Shown here piece by piece: positions 54,735-63,900 of a stretch of 64,000 nt of DNA (position 1 is the first letter of the stretch; the number at the start of each line of letters is the position of its first letter). The DNA is from GCA-002712045 sp028112705. GTDB lineage: Bacteria; Pseudomonadota; Alphaproteobacteria; Rhodobacterales; Rhodobacteraceae. The position numbers were made by a program, and so were the translations under genes. The notes beneath the pieces were generated by a model, which ran no database searches, was not told the DNA's origin, and was given only the letters and a program-made list of their open reading frames with translations. The stretch is from contig JAOGYN010000005.1 in NCBI GenBank assembly GCA_028112705.1, positions 42,764 to 106,763 of the forward strand. The letters are read 5' to 3'.

Positions 54735-54991
54735 TGAGCAAACCTAACTTTAGATACAATAATCCCAATTCAACCTGTTGTTTTTGCAGCAGAACCTGTA
54801 ACCCTCATCCTGACTTTGATGAGCCTCTTGTTACGACTAAAGTTGAAACTAACAATAAAGTAATTCAACTGTGTATTAATTGCTATTTTGATTTAGAAAC
54901 TTTTGTGAAAGAGAGTAAGCAGCCTTTCGCAGAAGTTGTTAAGGAAAAAGAAAACTTACTAAGGATTTTAAGTAAATCGAGCAGTGCATAA
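54734..54991 (+). CDS. Small Cys-rich protein of unknown function
   Basis: 85 residues. CCFCSRTC (about 15-22) and a later CINC (about 47-50) give CxxC pairs that could bind zinc; the rest is polar, ending KENLLRILSKSSSA. The ATG overlaps the upstream TIGR03643 gene stop, so the pair may act together. No family recognised. Confidence 0.6.
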   Translation: MSKPNFRYNNPNSTCCFCSRTCNPHPDFDEPLVTTKVETNNKVIQLCINCYFDLETFVKESKQPFAEVVKEKENLLRILSKSSSA

Positions 54992-55079
54992 CCTACTATT
55001 TTCAAACAGATAAATTATTAGGACTAAATTTCATCTGATAAGATAAAGAGTAGTCTCTAAAACAGCTTTAGTCTTTCAA

Positions 55080-55412
55080 TTAATTTTGTCCCAATAAGTT
55101 AACAATCAAAACACCAATGATTATAAAAAGTAACCCTACTAAGGTGAAAATATTAGGAACCTGATTAAATTTTATTATTCCAACTAATGAAGTTGCGATG
55201 ATACAGACCCCGGCAAATGATGCATAGGTTATTCCAACAGGCAATACCTTCATAACATTGGATAATGAATACATGCAGAGCACGATAGCTATTATACTTA
55301 TTATCGAAGGCATTAATTTAGTATAACCACTTGCACTATTTGCATAAGAGTTCGAAGCAGTCCCAAAAACAACTGCAGCTAATAAAAATAAATAAGCAAC
55401 CCAAATATTCAT
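55080..55412 (-). CDS. SMR-like small multidrug-resistance protein lacking the essential TM1 Glu
   Basis: 110 residues from ATG 55412 (AAGGA upstream), which matches the EmrE start; an upstream in-frame start at 55466 is less likely. Four TM helices of SMR type: MNIWVAYLFLLAAVVFGT (1-18), LPVGITYASFAGVCIIATSL and the final IIIGVLIVNLLGQ. Aligned with EmrE, position 14 is Val instead of the proton/drug-binding Glu and position 63 is Phe instead of Trp. It is therefore not expected to be a typical drug:H+ antiporter. Confidence 0.75.
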   Translation of the reverse strand: MNIWVAYLFLLAAVVFGTASNSYANSASGYTKLMPSIISIIAIVLCMYSLSNVMKVLPVGITYASFAGVCIIATSLVGIIKFNQVPNIFTLVGLLFIIIGVLIVNLLGQN

Positions 55413-55527
55413 ACTGTCATTTCCTTGCATGTTTACTATTTGCACGAAGGTCAATTGGTGTAACAAGTTTATGACATCTGTTATCCATCAATGCAAAGAA
55501 TGAATTCAAAGCCAATTTTTTTAAATA

Positions 55528-56625
55528 TTAAATATCAAAATCACGTAGCTTAGAATTTATATATTTAGCAAGTGCTAACGAAGACGTTAACCCAGGTGAA
55601 GCGTAACCAAGCACATTAACAAATGAACTTTCCACACTTGTACCAAAGTCTATTAGAAAATCCTCAAGACCTTCCACATTTGGTCTAATACCTGAGTAAG
55701 CTGGTGAAAAATCTTCTTTCTTAATTAAGGGCCAATAGGATTGCACTGTTTTAAAAAAAAATTCCTTTTCACTATTCTTATGGGAATATTCGATATCATT
55801 TGTTAAATAAGCTGATGGTCCAAACCTAATGCCTTTTCCAAGATCTATTGTTGCATGTAAACCTAGGCTATTTTCGGTTGGGATTGGATAAATCAGGTGA
55901 TCTAGCTTCTCTTTACCTTGGTAATTATAATATTCACCCTTTAAAAATTTATTTGTGAACTTTTCTTCACCATACAACTCATTTGCTATTTTAACGGCAT
56001 TTAAACCAGCGCTATTAATTAATAAGTTAGTTTCAATAATAAATGTTTCTCCAGTATTTTTATCGTGAACAGTAACACCTAAACCTTTAGCATCTTTTTC
56101 CACTTTTAAACACTCATTCCCTAAGAGGACTATCCCACCATCTTGCTCAAACTCATCTCTCAATGACATCATAAAACTTTGACTATCAAAAATACCAGAA
56201 GATGGAGAATACAATGCCTCAGAAAAATTAATGAATGGGTATTTTTTTAATTCAGTACTATTGAATGCTAAATCCTCAACTCCACACTCTTCAGCATTAT
56301 CTTTTATCCCATTAAGTTTTTCTGTTTCCTGATCACTAACAGAAACAATAAATTTACCACATTTAAAAAAGGGCAAATCACGTTGAATTAAGTAATCATA
56401 TAAGAGGTTTTTTCCTTCAACGCATAGCTTAGCCTTGAGTGAGTTTTTTTTATAATAAATACCGGCATGAATAACCTCTGAATTTCGACTTGAAACTTCT
56501 TGGCCCAAAGAATTATTTTTTTCTATCAAAAATATATATTTGTACCGCTTAACTAAACTCTGCGCTATCGCAAGTCCGGCTACTCCACCCCCAATTATTA
56601 AGCAGTCACTACGTATTTTTTCCAT
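55528..56625 (-). CDS. FAD-dependent oxidoreductase, L-2-hydroxyglutarate oxidase-like
   Basis: 365 residues. The FAD motif is CLIIGGGVAGLAIAQSLV (about 8-25), followed by EKNNSLGQEVSSRNSEVIHAG (about 35-55), where SSRNSEVIHAGIYY is the L2HGDH/LhgO signature. The C-terminal YASPGLTSSLALAKYI closes the DAO fold. It should oxidise L-2-hydroxyglutarate to 2-oxoglutarate. GlpA-like alternatives are less likely. Confidence 0.88.
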   Translation of the reverse strand: MEKIRSDCLIIGGGVAGLAIAQSLVKRYKYIFLIEKNNSLGQEVSSRNSEVIHAGIYYKKNSLKAKLCVEGKNLLYDYLIQRDLPFFKCGKFIVSVSDQETEKLNGIKDNAEECGVEDLAFNSTELKKYPFINFSEALYSPSSGIFDSQSFMMSLRDEFEQDGGIVLLGNECLKVEKDAKGLGVTVHDKNTGETFIIETNLLINSAGLNAVKIANELYGEEKFTNKFLKGEYYNYQGKEKLDHLIYPIPTENSLGLHATIDLGKGIRFGPSAYLTNDIEYSHKNSEKEFFFKTVQSYWPLIKKEDFSPAYSGIRPNVEGLEDFLIDFGTSVESSFVNVLGYASPGLTSSLALAKYINSKLRDFDI

Positions 56626-56777
56626 TACAAAATAGGCTCATTTAATCAAATAATTTAATATTATTAACTCTTATTCCATTAGTATATATTGAGCTTAAAG
56701 ACTAGTGATAAAAGACTTTTCAAAAAATAATAAACTGCTAGAATTTCAAATAGCGTTAAAGGTAAAAAAAGATTTAA

Positions 56778-56963
56778 ATGACTGTATTCATTAAGACCAT
56801 AGTTAGATTAATTATGGCTTTTATATCCGCCTTAATAATAGCCTTTGGTGTTAGCGGTTGGTTATACGAAGATACTGGTCTGTTAGGCATTATTGTGGCC
56901 ATAGGTGGGTTTATTTTCGGTTGGGTTGGCAATAAAGTAGTTTTGTTGGTATTTAGTAATTAA
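56778..56963 (+). CDS. Small two-helix membrane protein
   Basis: 61 residues: two hydrophobic helices (about 5-29 and 34-58) joined by WLYEDTG, with glycine-rich second helix GIIVAIGGFIFGWVGNK. An AAAGG-like site lies upstream. No family recognised. It resembles in style the proteins at 57572 and 53681, but sequence similarity is limited to hydrophobic pattern. Confidence 0.5.
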   Translation: MTVFIKTIVRLIMAFISALIIAFGVSGWLYEDTGLLGIIVAIGGFIFGWVGNKVVLLVFSN

Positions 56964-57059
56964 ACAAATTATTAAAAATTAGTTCGGGGTCTGATTTGAA
57001 ATAAATGCTTAACTCCTCTCCCACTTTCATCTCACCTTATGCCAACCAACCATGTTCTA

Positions 57060-57266
57060 TCAGCTATTGAAAAGTTTCATAGCTTGATTAAATAGTTCTT
57101 CAGATTTTGCATGATCACCGTTATCATGCGCAGTCATTGCATCATCACGAAGCTGCTGAACTTGTTCAATCTTTTCATCTAATGTTTTCGCCATCATTGG
57201 GCATGAACCAGCGAACGCTGATGTAGAAAATAAAACTAATATTGCTGTTATTATAAAATTTTTCAT
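57060..57266 (-). CDS. Small secreted protein with alpha-helical mature part
   Basis: 68 residues. A clear signal peptide MKNFIITAILVLFSTSAFAG (cleavage after about residue 19) is followed by SCPMMAKTLDEKIEQVQQL and a helical, charged region ending NQAMKLFNS. Likely periplasmic. The 48-residue mature part has one Cys and heptad-like spacing. Function unknown. Confidence 0.65.
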   Translation of the reverse strand: MKNFIITAILVLFSTSAFAGSCPMMAKTLDEKIEQVQQLRDDAMTAHDNGDHAKSEELFNQAMKLFNS

Positions 57267-57571
57267 ATTTTTTTCCTTGAGCGTTGATTTTATAGAGGTC
57301 AGTTAGCGCTGAATTAAAATAAACAAAGTAAAAATTTTCTGCTACCTAACGTTAACGATCATTTATATTTTTAACATACCATTTTACTTATTATAATATG
57401 TATTTAACGTTTTCTTATAATAGTTAGTATTATTGAGTAGAAATTATTGTAACTGGACACTAATTGTTAAATTTGGATGCGTTATAATCGTTATAAATTT
57501 AAGACTTGTTTAATATACTGTACTGGCAACCGCTTTATGTTAGGTTTTATATAGTTAACTAGGGTGAACAA
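57267..57571. other. 305-bp AT-rich gap
   Basis: Divergent intergenic region between the small secreted gene and the small membrane gene at 57572. No reading frame with a ribosome site and no convincing operator were seen. It should hold both promoters. Confidence 0.5.
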
Positions 57572-57784
57572 ATGGATAGATTATTAACAGTCGTTCAAAA
57601 ATTGGTTATTATTGCAGTTTGGCTAATAACACTGGCACTGATTATTATCGGATTAGCCTATATTATAGATTCTAGTTTCCAACCCTTAATTGGTTACGGA
57701 TTTATAATTGGTGGATCTTTAGTAGGGTTTATTTTGTTTAAATTAGTTAAGTGGATCTTTAAAAAAAATAGCCCCCAGAATTAA
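57572..57784 (+). CDS. Small two-helix membrane protein
   Basis: 70 residues: helix 1 about 11-30 (LVIIAVWLITLALIIIGLAY), helix 2 about 40-59 (YGFIIGGSLVGFILFKLV), then a basic tail ending WIFKKNSPQN. AGGGTG lies before the ATG. Its stop codon falls in the loop of the terminator hairpin at 57770-57793. Function unknown. Confidence 0.55.
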   Translation: MDRLLTVVQKLVIIAVWLITLALIIIGLAYIIDSSFQPLIGYGFIIGGSLVGFILFKLVKWIFKKNSPQN

Positions 57785-57793
57785 CTGGGTGCT
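57770..57793 (-). terminator. Rho-independent terminator for minus-strand transcripts
   Basis: On the minus strand AGCACCCAG pairs with CTGGGGGCT (one mismatch) around a 6-nt loop, and TATTTTTTTT follows directly. This is a textbook intrinsic terminator. A minus-strand transcript would have to start further right, near the small frame at 58130-58246 or a non-coding RNA. On the plus strand the T-tract is absent. Confidence 0.55.
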
Positions 57794-57817
57794 ACTCTAT
57801 AATTAGGCTTAAATATA

Positions 57818-57979
57818 ATGAAAATTGGTATTTGGTTTATTCTCATCATAGGAGCAATGATCGTATTTAATATATTTACGACCTTGGATATATCAACGAG
57901 AAGTATAACACGTGAAAAATCTGATTTAGTAAAGTTTTGTGCAAAACAAAATACAGATACTGTTAAGTGTAAGGAATAA
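57818..57979 (+). CDS. Small single-helix membrane protein with two Cys
   Basis: 53 residues: an N-terminal hydrophobic helix (about 3-20) and a polar tail with Cys at about 41 and 51, ending KCKE. It could be a membrane-anchored protein with the tail outside, or a signal peptide. No strong ribosome site. Begins 33 bp after the gene at 57572. Uncertain gene. Confidence 0.4.
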   Translation: MKIGIWFILIIGAMIVFNIFTTLDISTRSITREKSDLVKFCAKQNTDTVKCKE

Positions 57980-58129
57980 TTTTATATTTAAAGAACCAGT
58001 TCTGCGTATCTAAACTCAACAACATTTGATTGAACTACAGGTGGTTTACAATTTCGTTGTAATTTGGCAAGTAACAAGATCGGGTTTGCGTATTAACAGT
58101 AGTTGCAATTGTGCCCAGCTCCCAGGTTC

Positions 58130-58246
58130 TCAATTCTTTGGCTGTGCCATTAGTTTTTTTCTTGTGTATCCCTTTTTTACATTTGAATAATAAACAGTCT
58201 GCGAAGGGACTTCAGTCGTTTTGAGCTTTTTCTTAGATCTAGACAT
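58130..58246 (-). CDS. Possible small basic protein
   Basis: A 38-codon frame giving a Lys/Arg-rich peptide (MSRSKKKLKTTEVPSQTVYY and a further 18 residues). GGAG lies about 13 bp upstream, which is a long spacing. It is upstream of the minus-strand terminator at 57770-57793, which gives it some support. No family recognised; may be spurious. Confidence 0.25.
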   Translation of the reverse strand: MSRSKKKLKTTEVPSQTVYYSNVKKGYTRKKLMAQPKN

Positions 58247-58305
58247 AAAAGATCTATATACTCCGTACTTAAAATAAACTTTTTTGCCAATCATCGTCCG
58301 ACCAA

Positions 58306-58450
58306 AGTTTCATGACTGCCTCAGTGATAACTCATTTTAATGATGTATTATTAGAGCGTGCAGGGGCATTGGCCTAAGCCAGGTATGTATAGTTGGAGTG
58401 TTACACAGATCTGTATTTGCTACCCGTTACTAATACAGGGGCTGGTGATG
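58306..58450 (+). repeat. 145-bp inverted repeat, left copy
   Basis: Pairs with 59996-60140 in opposite orientation. By eye, about 13 mismatches in 145 bp and no gaps (near 91% identity). Both contain CAGATCTG and the core GGCATTGRCCTAAGCCAGG. The repeats bracket two complete genes for exported proteins. No transposase gene and no target duplication were found at the ends. Confidence 0.85.
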
Positions 58451-58541
58451 GTACGAGAGTAATACCAATAAAACACTTGATCCAAACGAACACAAGCAGC
58501 GTAGAAGTTATGATATTAAATTTACTATTGGAGTTCAGGGA

Positions 58542-59087
58542 ATGATCAACAGACCAATATTAAAAAAATTAATAGCCAGTACGTTGTTTGTGGCCTTAAC
58601 ATACGGTGGTGCAATGGCTGAAAATCTCATTCAAACAAGCGAGTGGTCATATGAAGCAGACACAGTGATGGGTGGCGTTTCTGATGGGAGTGCTGAATTT
58701 AAAGGTAATGGCTCAGGTAAGTTCATAAGGCTAACAGGTGAAGTATCTACCTCAAATAACGGAGGTTTCATTCAAGTGAGGTCTTCAATTCCTTGGGAGC
58801 TTGCAAAAGGTAAAACAGGTATAAAGATGAAAGTTAAAGGGAATGGTGAGCAGTATTATCTGCATATCAGAAATTCCAGCACTCGCCTACCTTGGCATTA
58901 TTACCATCAGGGTTTTGAGACGACCAGTACTTGGAGGGAGATTAAACTTCCATTTCAATTTTTTAAGAAATCCTCTTCAGTCTTACGAACTTTGGTAACA
59001 CAAAATACGATTAAAACCATAGCAATCGTTGCATACGGTAAAGATCACACAGCTGATATTTCGGTTATGAGTTTGGAATTTTACTAA
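58542..59087 (+). CDS. CIA30-like (NADH:ubiquinone oxidoreductase assembly factor fold) secreted protein
   Basis: 181 residues; GGAG precedes the ATG. A signal peptide ends at about residue 26 (GGAMAEN). The mature part has the CIA30 galactose-binding-like pattern: WSYEADTVMGGVSDG (about 34-48), GGFIQVRSS (about 75-83) and WREIKLPFQFF (about 132-142). Bacterial CIA30-domain proteins of this size are mostly uncharacterised; the human homologue helps assemble complex I. Lies inside the inverted repeats. Confidence 0.75.
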   Translation: MINRPILKKLIASTLFVALTYGGAMAENLIQTSEWSYEADTVMGGVSDGSAEFKGNGSGKFIRLTGEVSTSNNGGFIQVRSSIPWELAKGKTGIKMKVKGNGEQYYLHIRNSSTRLPWHYYHQGFETTSTWREIKLPFQFFKKSSSVLRTLVTQNTIKTIAIVAYGKDHTADISVMSLEFY

Positions 59088-59203
59088 TCTAATGAATGTA
59101 TAATGGGTTTTAGGATTGATCCGTCAGATAGGCATATTTAAACTTGACTTCTTTTTTTTAAATTCTAAGTGAAAATATGTTAATTAATCTAGGAGATTTG
59201 CAA

Positions 59204-59956
59204 ATGAAAGCCGTGTTCTCATCATTAACTTGTGTTGTCATGATTATTTTGTCGCCTTACTCAAGTTGGGCTGAGGATAGTGGTAAATTTTCAATTGGAA
59301 TAGCTTATATAAATGGGTCTTCAATTTACTCAAATACAAAAGCTTCAAGAATAATCATGCCATCCTTGTCGTATGAGACAGATAAAATTAGCGCTAATAT
59401 TCAGAATGGTTTCACTTATAAAATTATTAGCAATCAATCTACAAAATTAAACGTTTCACTTGCCCCAAACTTTAAGCCCTACAACAGTAATGACTCTAAT
59501 GACTTAATAGGGATGAAAAGAAATATGTATATTGATGGACTAATTTCAGTATCAAGAGAACTTTCCAGAGGTTTATCTGTGAAGTTAAGCGTTGCAACTG
59601 AATTGACTAATAGATTTAATGGTAGCGCTGCAAATGTGTCATTAAGTCAATTTATTCCTATTAATTCTGTACCCTTCATTTTTAGTTTAGGTTCAAGGTG
59701 GTATGATCAAAAAAGAGCTAACTATCTTTATGGAGTATATTCTACTGAAGCTACAGGACAACGAGCGAAGTATGAATTAAATAATGTTTTCGTACCATAT
59801 ATATCGATAAACACTTTTTATAGTATTAGCGAAAATACTCGTTTTTTTGCAGGCTTAAATGCAAATTTTTTATCAAATGAAATAACAAATAGCCCTATCG
59901 TAAGCAAAAAAAATAAAATGTCAGTAATAATGGGGTTAACTTATAATTTGAAGTAA
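59204..59956 (+). CDS. MipA/OmpV-family outer-membrane protein
   Basis: 250 residues from ATG 59204 (AGGAG upstream); an ATG at 59177 is in frame but lacks a ribosome site. A signal peptide ends near SSWAED. The rest alternates polar and hydrophobic residues as in a beta-barrel. YLYGVYSTEATGQRAKYELN (about 180-199) is the MipA/OmpV signature, and the C-terminal MSVIMGLTYNLK resembles a closing strand. Function unknown. Lies inside the inverted repeats with the CIA30-like gene. Confidence 0.7.
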   Translation: MKAVFSSLTCVVMIILSPYSSWAEDSGKFSIGIAYINGSSIYSNTKASRIIMPSLSYETDKISANIQNGFTYKIISNQSTKLNVSLAPNFKPYNSNDSNDLIGMKRNMYIDGLISVSRELSRGLSVKLSVATELTNRFNGSAANVSLSQFIPINSVPFIFSLGSRWYDQKRANYLYGVYSTEATGQRAKYELNNVFVPYISINTFYSISENTRFFAGLNANFLSNEITNSPIVSKKNKMSVIMGLTYNLK

Positions 59957-59995
59957 TAGGCGACTACTTAGACTACCTCATTACTGTCATAACAA

Positions 59996-60140
59996 CATCA
60001 CTAGCCCCTGTACTAGTAACATTTAGCAAATACAGATCTGTGTAACACTCAAACTATACATACCTGGCTTAGGTCAATGCCCCTGCATGCTCTAATAATA
60101 AACCATTAAAATGAGTTACCACTGAGACAGTCATGAGACT
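59996..60140 (-). repeat. 145-bp inverted repeat, right copy
   Basis: Reverse-complement partner of 58306-58450. The matched ends are exact in length, and the two-gene segment between them is 1,545 bp. It lies 40 bp after the MipA/OmpV-like gene. Such an arrangement permits inversion of the cassette by recombination. Confidence 0.85.
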
Positions 60141-60186
60141 CCCTTAAATAAAAAGACCTAAATTAAATAGTAAGTTCGATAATGTT

Positions 60187-60207
60187 TTGTACACTCGTTT
60201 GCACACT
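60187..60207 (+). repeat. 21-nt direct repeat, copy 1
   Basis: TTGTACACTCGTTTGCACAC plus T matches the copy at 60372-60392 in 18 of 21 positions, 185 bp apart. Direct repeats of this kind occur as integrase arm- or core-type sites. No integrase gene is visible. Confidence 0.6.
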
Positions 60208-60371
60208 AGCCTGACCTCCTATAGAAATTTATAGAATACTATCAGTATCTTACGGAGAACTCTTGGTGCGGTCGGGGTGTAGTTCTGTTCCCTATACCTG
60301 AGCCATTCGACGTGACAGTACCTGTAAAACAAAGATTAATGAGGGTCAAAGTTCATAGTCAACCTTCAAAA

Positions 60372-60392
60372 TTGTACACTTGTTTGTGCACT
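60372..60392 (+). repeat. 21-nt direct repeat, copy 2
   Basis: Same orientation as the copy at 60187-60207 and differing at three positions. The tRNA-3'-end-like string at 60264-60277 lies between the two copies. Confidence 0.6.
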
Positions 60393-60779
60393 GGTGCTCC
60401 TAACGATACCTAACGAGCTCGTTATAAATCCTCTAAAATAGCTAAAGCCCTTATTTTGTTAAGTAATTGTATATACCCCTTAAAGGGAGAAGCCCCCTAT
60501 ATATCTTATATAGCTATCTCTCTCTTAAGATATACTTAAGACAGCTTAGTATGTCTTAGAGCATCCTAGAGTATCTGTATCCCCTTACAAGATCCCTATA
60601 AGTCTCTAAGTATCTCTATGATATCTTAAAGTACTCGTAAGGAAGCTTTAATCAGTTGCTGATGTTAACAGTCCTTTATGCAACTTCTCTTATATCTACT
60701 TATGATGTCCTTACGATCTCTTAACGATGCCTAAAGGTTCCGTATATGTCCCTATTACCCCTGTTTTATTACGATACCC

Positions 60780-60815
60780 CCTCTCTTTGTACATCAAAGG
60801 GAGGTCTTTTTATTT
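60780..60815 (+). terminator. Strong rho-independent terminator
   Basis: CCTCTCTTTG (60780-60789) pairs with CAAAGGGAGG (60795-60804) with one T-G pair and a 5-nt loop, followed by TCTTTTTATTT. It stops plus-strand transcripts about 820 bp after the MipA/OmpV-like gene and before the convergent subtilase. Its strength in a region without genes suggests that something is, or was, transcribed here. Confidence 0.75.
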
Positions 60816-60912
60816 AAAGGACTCTCAGGGACTCTAGAAGAGTCGTGGAGAGTCTATAAGGGGTTGTTGGCTATGGATGGGTGGTAATGAGGTTATGGGG
60901 TGTCAGGGAGTC

Positions 60913-63900
60913 TTAAATGATGGCATATTCCACGTTAAGAACATCAAGTGAATTAAGAGATGTGTCTCCAAGATCTATGGTGACACTTCCAAAGGTTACA
61001 ACACCAGCTGAGATTGTAGCTTCTTTATCCCCTTCATATTGATCACGACGATAAATCTTAAGAATATCCCCTTGTGATTTAGAGTAATCTGAAATGATAT
61101 CATTTCCAGATGTTACCGTGAACTCAAAGGTATCAGCCCCTGATCCACCTATTAGGGTATCATTTCCTGAGCCTCCAAATAAGACATCATTACCATTACC
61201 ACCAATAAGGGTTTCTGTAGCATCCGAACCCCAGATAATATCTTCACCATTACCACCATTAATTGTAATTACTTGACCAGCTAAAGAGTAATCAGGGCTT
61301 GTTAGATCAATAATATCATCACCACCAAGTCCATAAATGTTCTCAACATTTATAATGCGCTGAGTGCTTTCATTTAAAGTATAAGTGTCTTTTGTTAGTG
61401 TTAGAGATGAATGAAAGCCTGAATAGCTATCATGGAGGAAGAAAGCGTCACCCTCGTTTCCTAGATAGATCGAGTCACTATCAGCACCACCATCCACTAC
61501 TGTTTCAATTTTTACCTTACCAGCAAGATTTATATGAATCTCGGTTGCGACCTGAGTAATTGAGCCAACATTATGTGCAAAATTTCCATCATGATAAGTA
61601 GTACCATCTATGTTTATATTATCATTGCCAGCATGAGTATTGATGATATCTCCTCCTACCTTAGAACTTATTTCATCAACATTTATCGTACCTGTTAATA
61701 CATCATCTTCAGATGTGTCTTCTATAAATGAATAACCAGCTGCATTTAAGGTTTGAGATTTTGTTAATGTTTGATCAGAAAATTGGAATTGCTCGATATT
61801 TGTATAACTGTCAGTATCAAATCTATTAGAAATCAAAACAAATTTATTTGAATAATTGATTGTTAGTTCGGAAAATTCATTGTCAATTATAACAGTGTCT
61901 ATTCCTTTACCCCCATCAATCTGATCATTACCTTCACCACCAGTAAGGGTATCATCACCTTCATTGCCAGTAATAACATCATCGCCGGCTCCACCATTTA
62001 TATTATCAGATTCATTTGTGCCATAAACATTATCATCCCCACCAAGCGCAAAAGTGGAAAGGTTTGAATTTCGTATAACAATATTCTCACTATCATCAGA
62101 AAAAGCCTCTGAATCGGAATTTATAAGACCAAAGTTGTATTCTTTATAGCCACTTGTGAGATCTGCATAGTGAAATTTTGGATCGCCAAGGGATATAATG
62201 GCATCTATGTAGGCATTAGGATCCACAAAATTATAATATTCTCTACTTGGTGATGCAATACTATAATCTTCATCATCTCCATCATAAATTTCTATAGAAT
62301 TTTCAGAAATAATTTTCTGAATCTCATCAGTTGTTAACTTCCTTTCAATTGTTTTTTCAGCGGCTTCTTGCATTAGTAATACCACACCAGTCATATACGG
62401 TGATGCCATGCTAGTTCCACTCAGGGCCACAGTACCACCACCATTTTTTGCAGCAGTTATTGCTCCTCCAGGAGCAAATACATCGATTAGATCATCATCT
62501 CTTTGAGAGAAAGAGGTTATAGAACCATAATTGCCACCACCATATTCCGTTGCCCCGACAGAGATAGTATTTTCATATGCGGCTGGTGCAGAAATTCCTT
62601 GAGTGCTATGCTCAAACTCATTCCTATGCTCATAGAAATCATCTTTACCAGACCCATTAACTGTATAATGCTGATAATCGCTCTGCCTATATTCATAGCC
62701 ATTTCCAGCCGAAGCGACACAAATTATTCCTAAGTCTTCTAAAGCATCAAATTTATCATCAAGCCCATAAAATTCAGAAAGATAATAGCTATTTTCAGTT
62801 TGAAAAAAATCTTGTGAATAGCCCAACGACATATTAATCGCATCAATACTGTATTTTTCTGCGTTTGTGATGCACCAATTTAGAGCATCCGCCACATTTC
62901 CTCCAGGGCTATCAAATATTTTTAGTGCTATTATATTTGCATCTGGAGCTAGGCCTGAATAGTTTAGATCTGATGAGGCGATCGTTCCAGCAACATGAGT
63001 TCCATGGCCATCAACATCGGCGCCATTAACCTTTCCAGAACCAAAAGTCTTAGAGAAAATGATGCGATCTGCAACGCCATTATTGTCAACATCCGTTCCA
63101 AAGTGTGAGTGATCTAAATCAATTCCAGAATCAATTACAACTACCGTTTGGCCAGCGCCCGTAAGTGATTTATATTCATCATCCAAAACATCACGAAAGT
63201 TAAACGAAAAACCATCACTTCCAGTGCCACTCGAAAGAACCTCATAAAATGGTCCATCGTGCTCAATTTTTTTATCATCCTTTTTCGTTACTAATCCTTT
63301 TTTGCCACTTTCGTAAGGATAGGTATATTCCCAGCCAAAATCAGGAACAATTCCAACTGCATAATTATCATTATCCAAATCATTGAATATATATTGGCCA
63401 GTGGCGTCGGTTATAGTACTTGTTTCGCTAGACTCATATGTTCCATTTGCGTTGACATCTAAGTAAACTCTTATATCAGTCAGACCTTCTTCACCAAAGT
63501 CCTGCGTTTTATTTGCATTATTATCATCCCAAATTGTTCCACTTATAAAATCAAGTTCAGTCGCAATGTCGTCATCTATTCTAGTGATTTGCTCTATTGC
63601 GTTAATTTCAAAGTTAAACGTAGGATCTGAAGATTCCGAAACAACATTAATATCAATGGTTTCTGTTCGTTGAAAACCGTCGTCATTTTCAAGTGATAAT
63701 GTAATCGTTTGAGGTGTGCCCCAATTAGATGTACCAAAAGTAAGTTCGCTAGACGAAAACGATAAACCAATAGCGCTCAAAGTAATCGCAACTGAAGAGG
63801 TTGGTGCAGAATCCAAAGCCAACGATAGAGTTACCGTGTTACCGTTTTCTATGATATCAGAGGTAGAAAGTGTTGTTGTAACTGGCTCAGTTTTTCTAAT

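Larger units (their letters stand above)
60141..60779. other. Non-coding accessory region with phage-end-like motifs
   Basis: About 640 bp with no plausible gene. It contains the direct 21-nt repeats at 60187 and 60372, a tRNA-3'-end-like string (minus strand CCCCGACCGCACCA at 60264-60277), CCTAACGA twice 10 bp apart (60399 and 60409), and scattered CTTAAAG, CTCTAAG, CCTAAAG and CTTAAG motifs between 60430 and 60735. The composition differs from the flanking genes. T7-type phage termini carry arrays of CCTAAAG, so a phage-derived relic is possible, but this rests on resemblance only. Confidence 0.5.

Noticed and set aside
58306..60140. Complete insertion sequence
   Set aside because: The inverted repeats enclose no transposase or recombinase gene and no target-site duplication is evident, so it cannot be called an IS.
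60264..60277. A tRNA gene on the minus strand ending CCCCGACCGCACCA
   Set aside because: The 17 nt before the acceptor-like string cannot form a T arm and no anticodon arm follows; at most a fragment.
60780..60815. Terminator of the subtilase gene
   Set aside because: The T-tract is on the plus strand, so it cannot end the minus-strand subtilase transcript.
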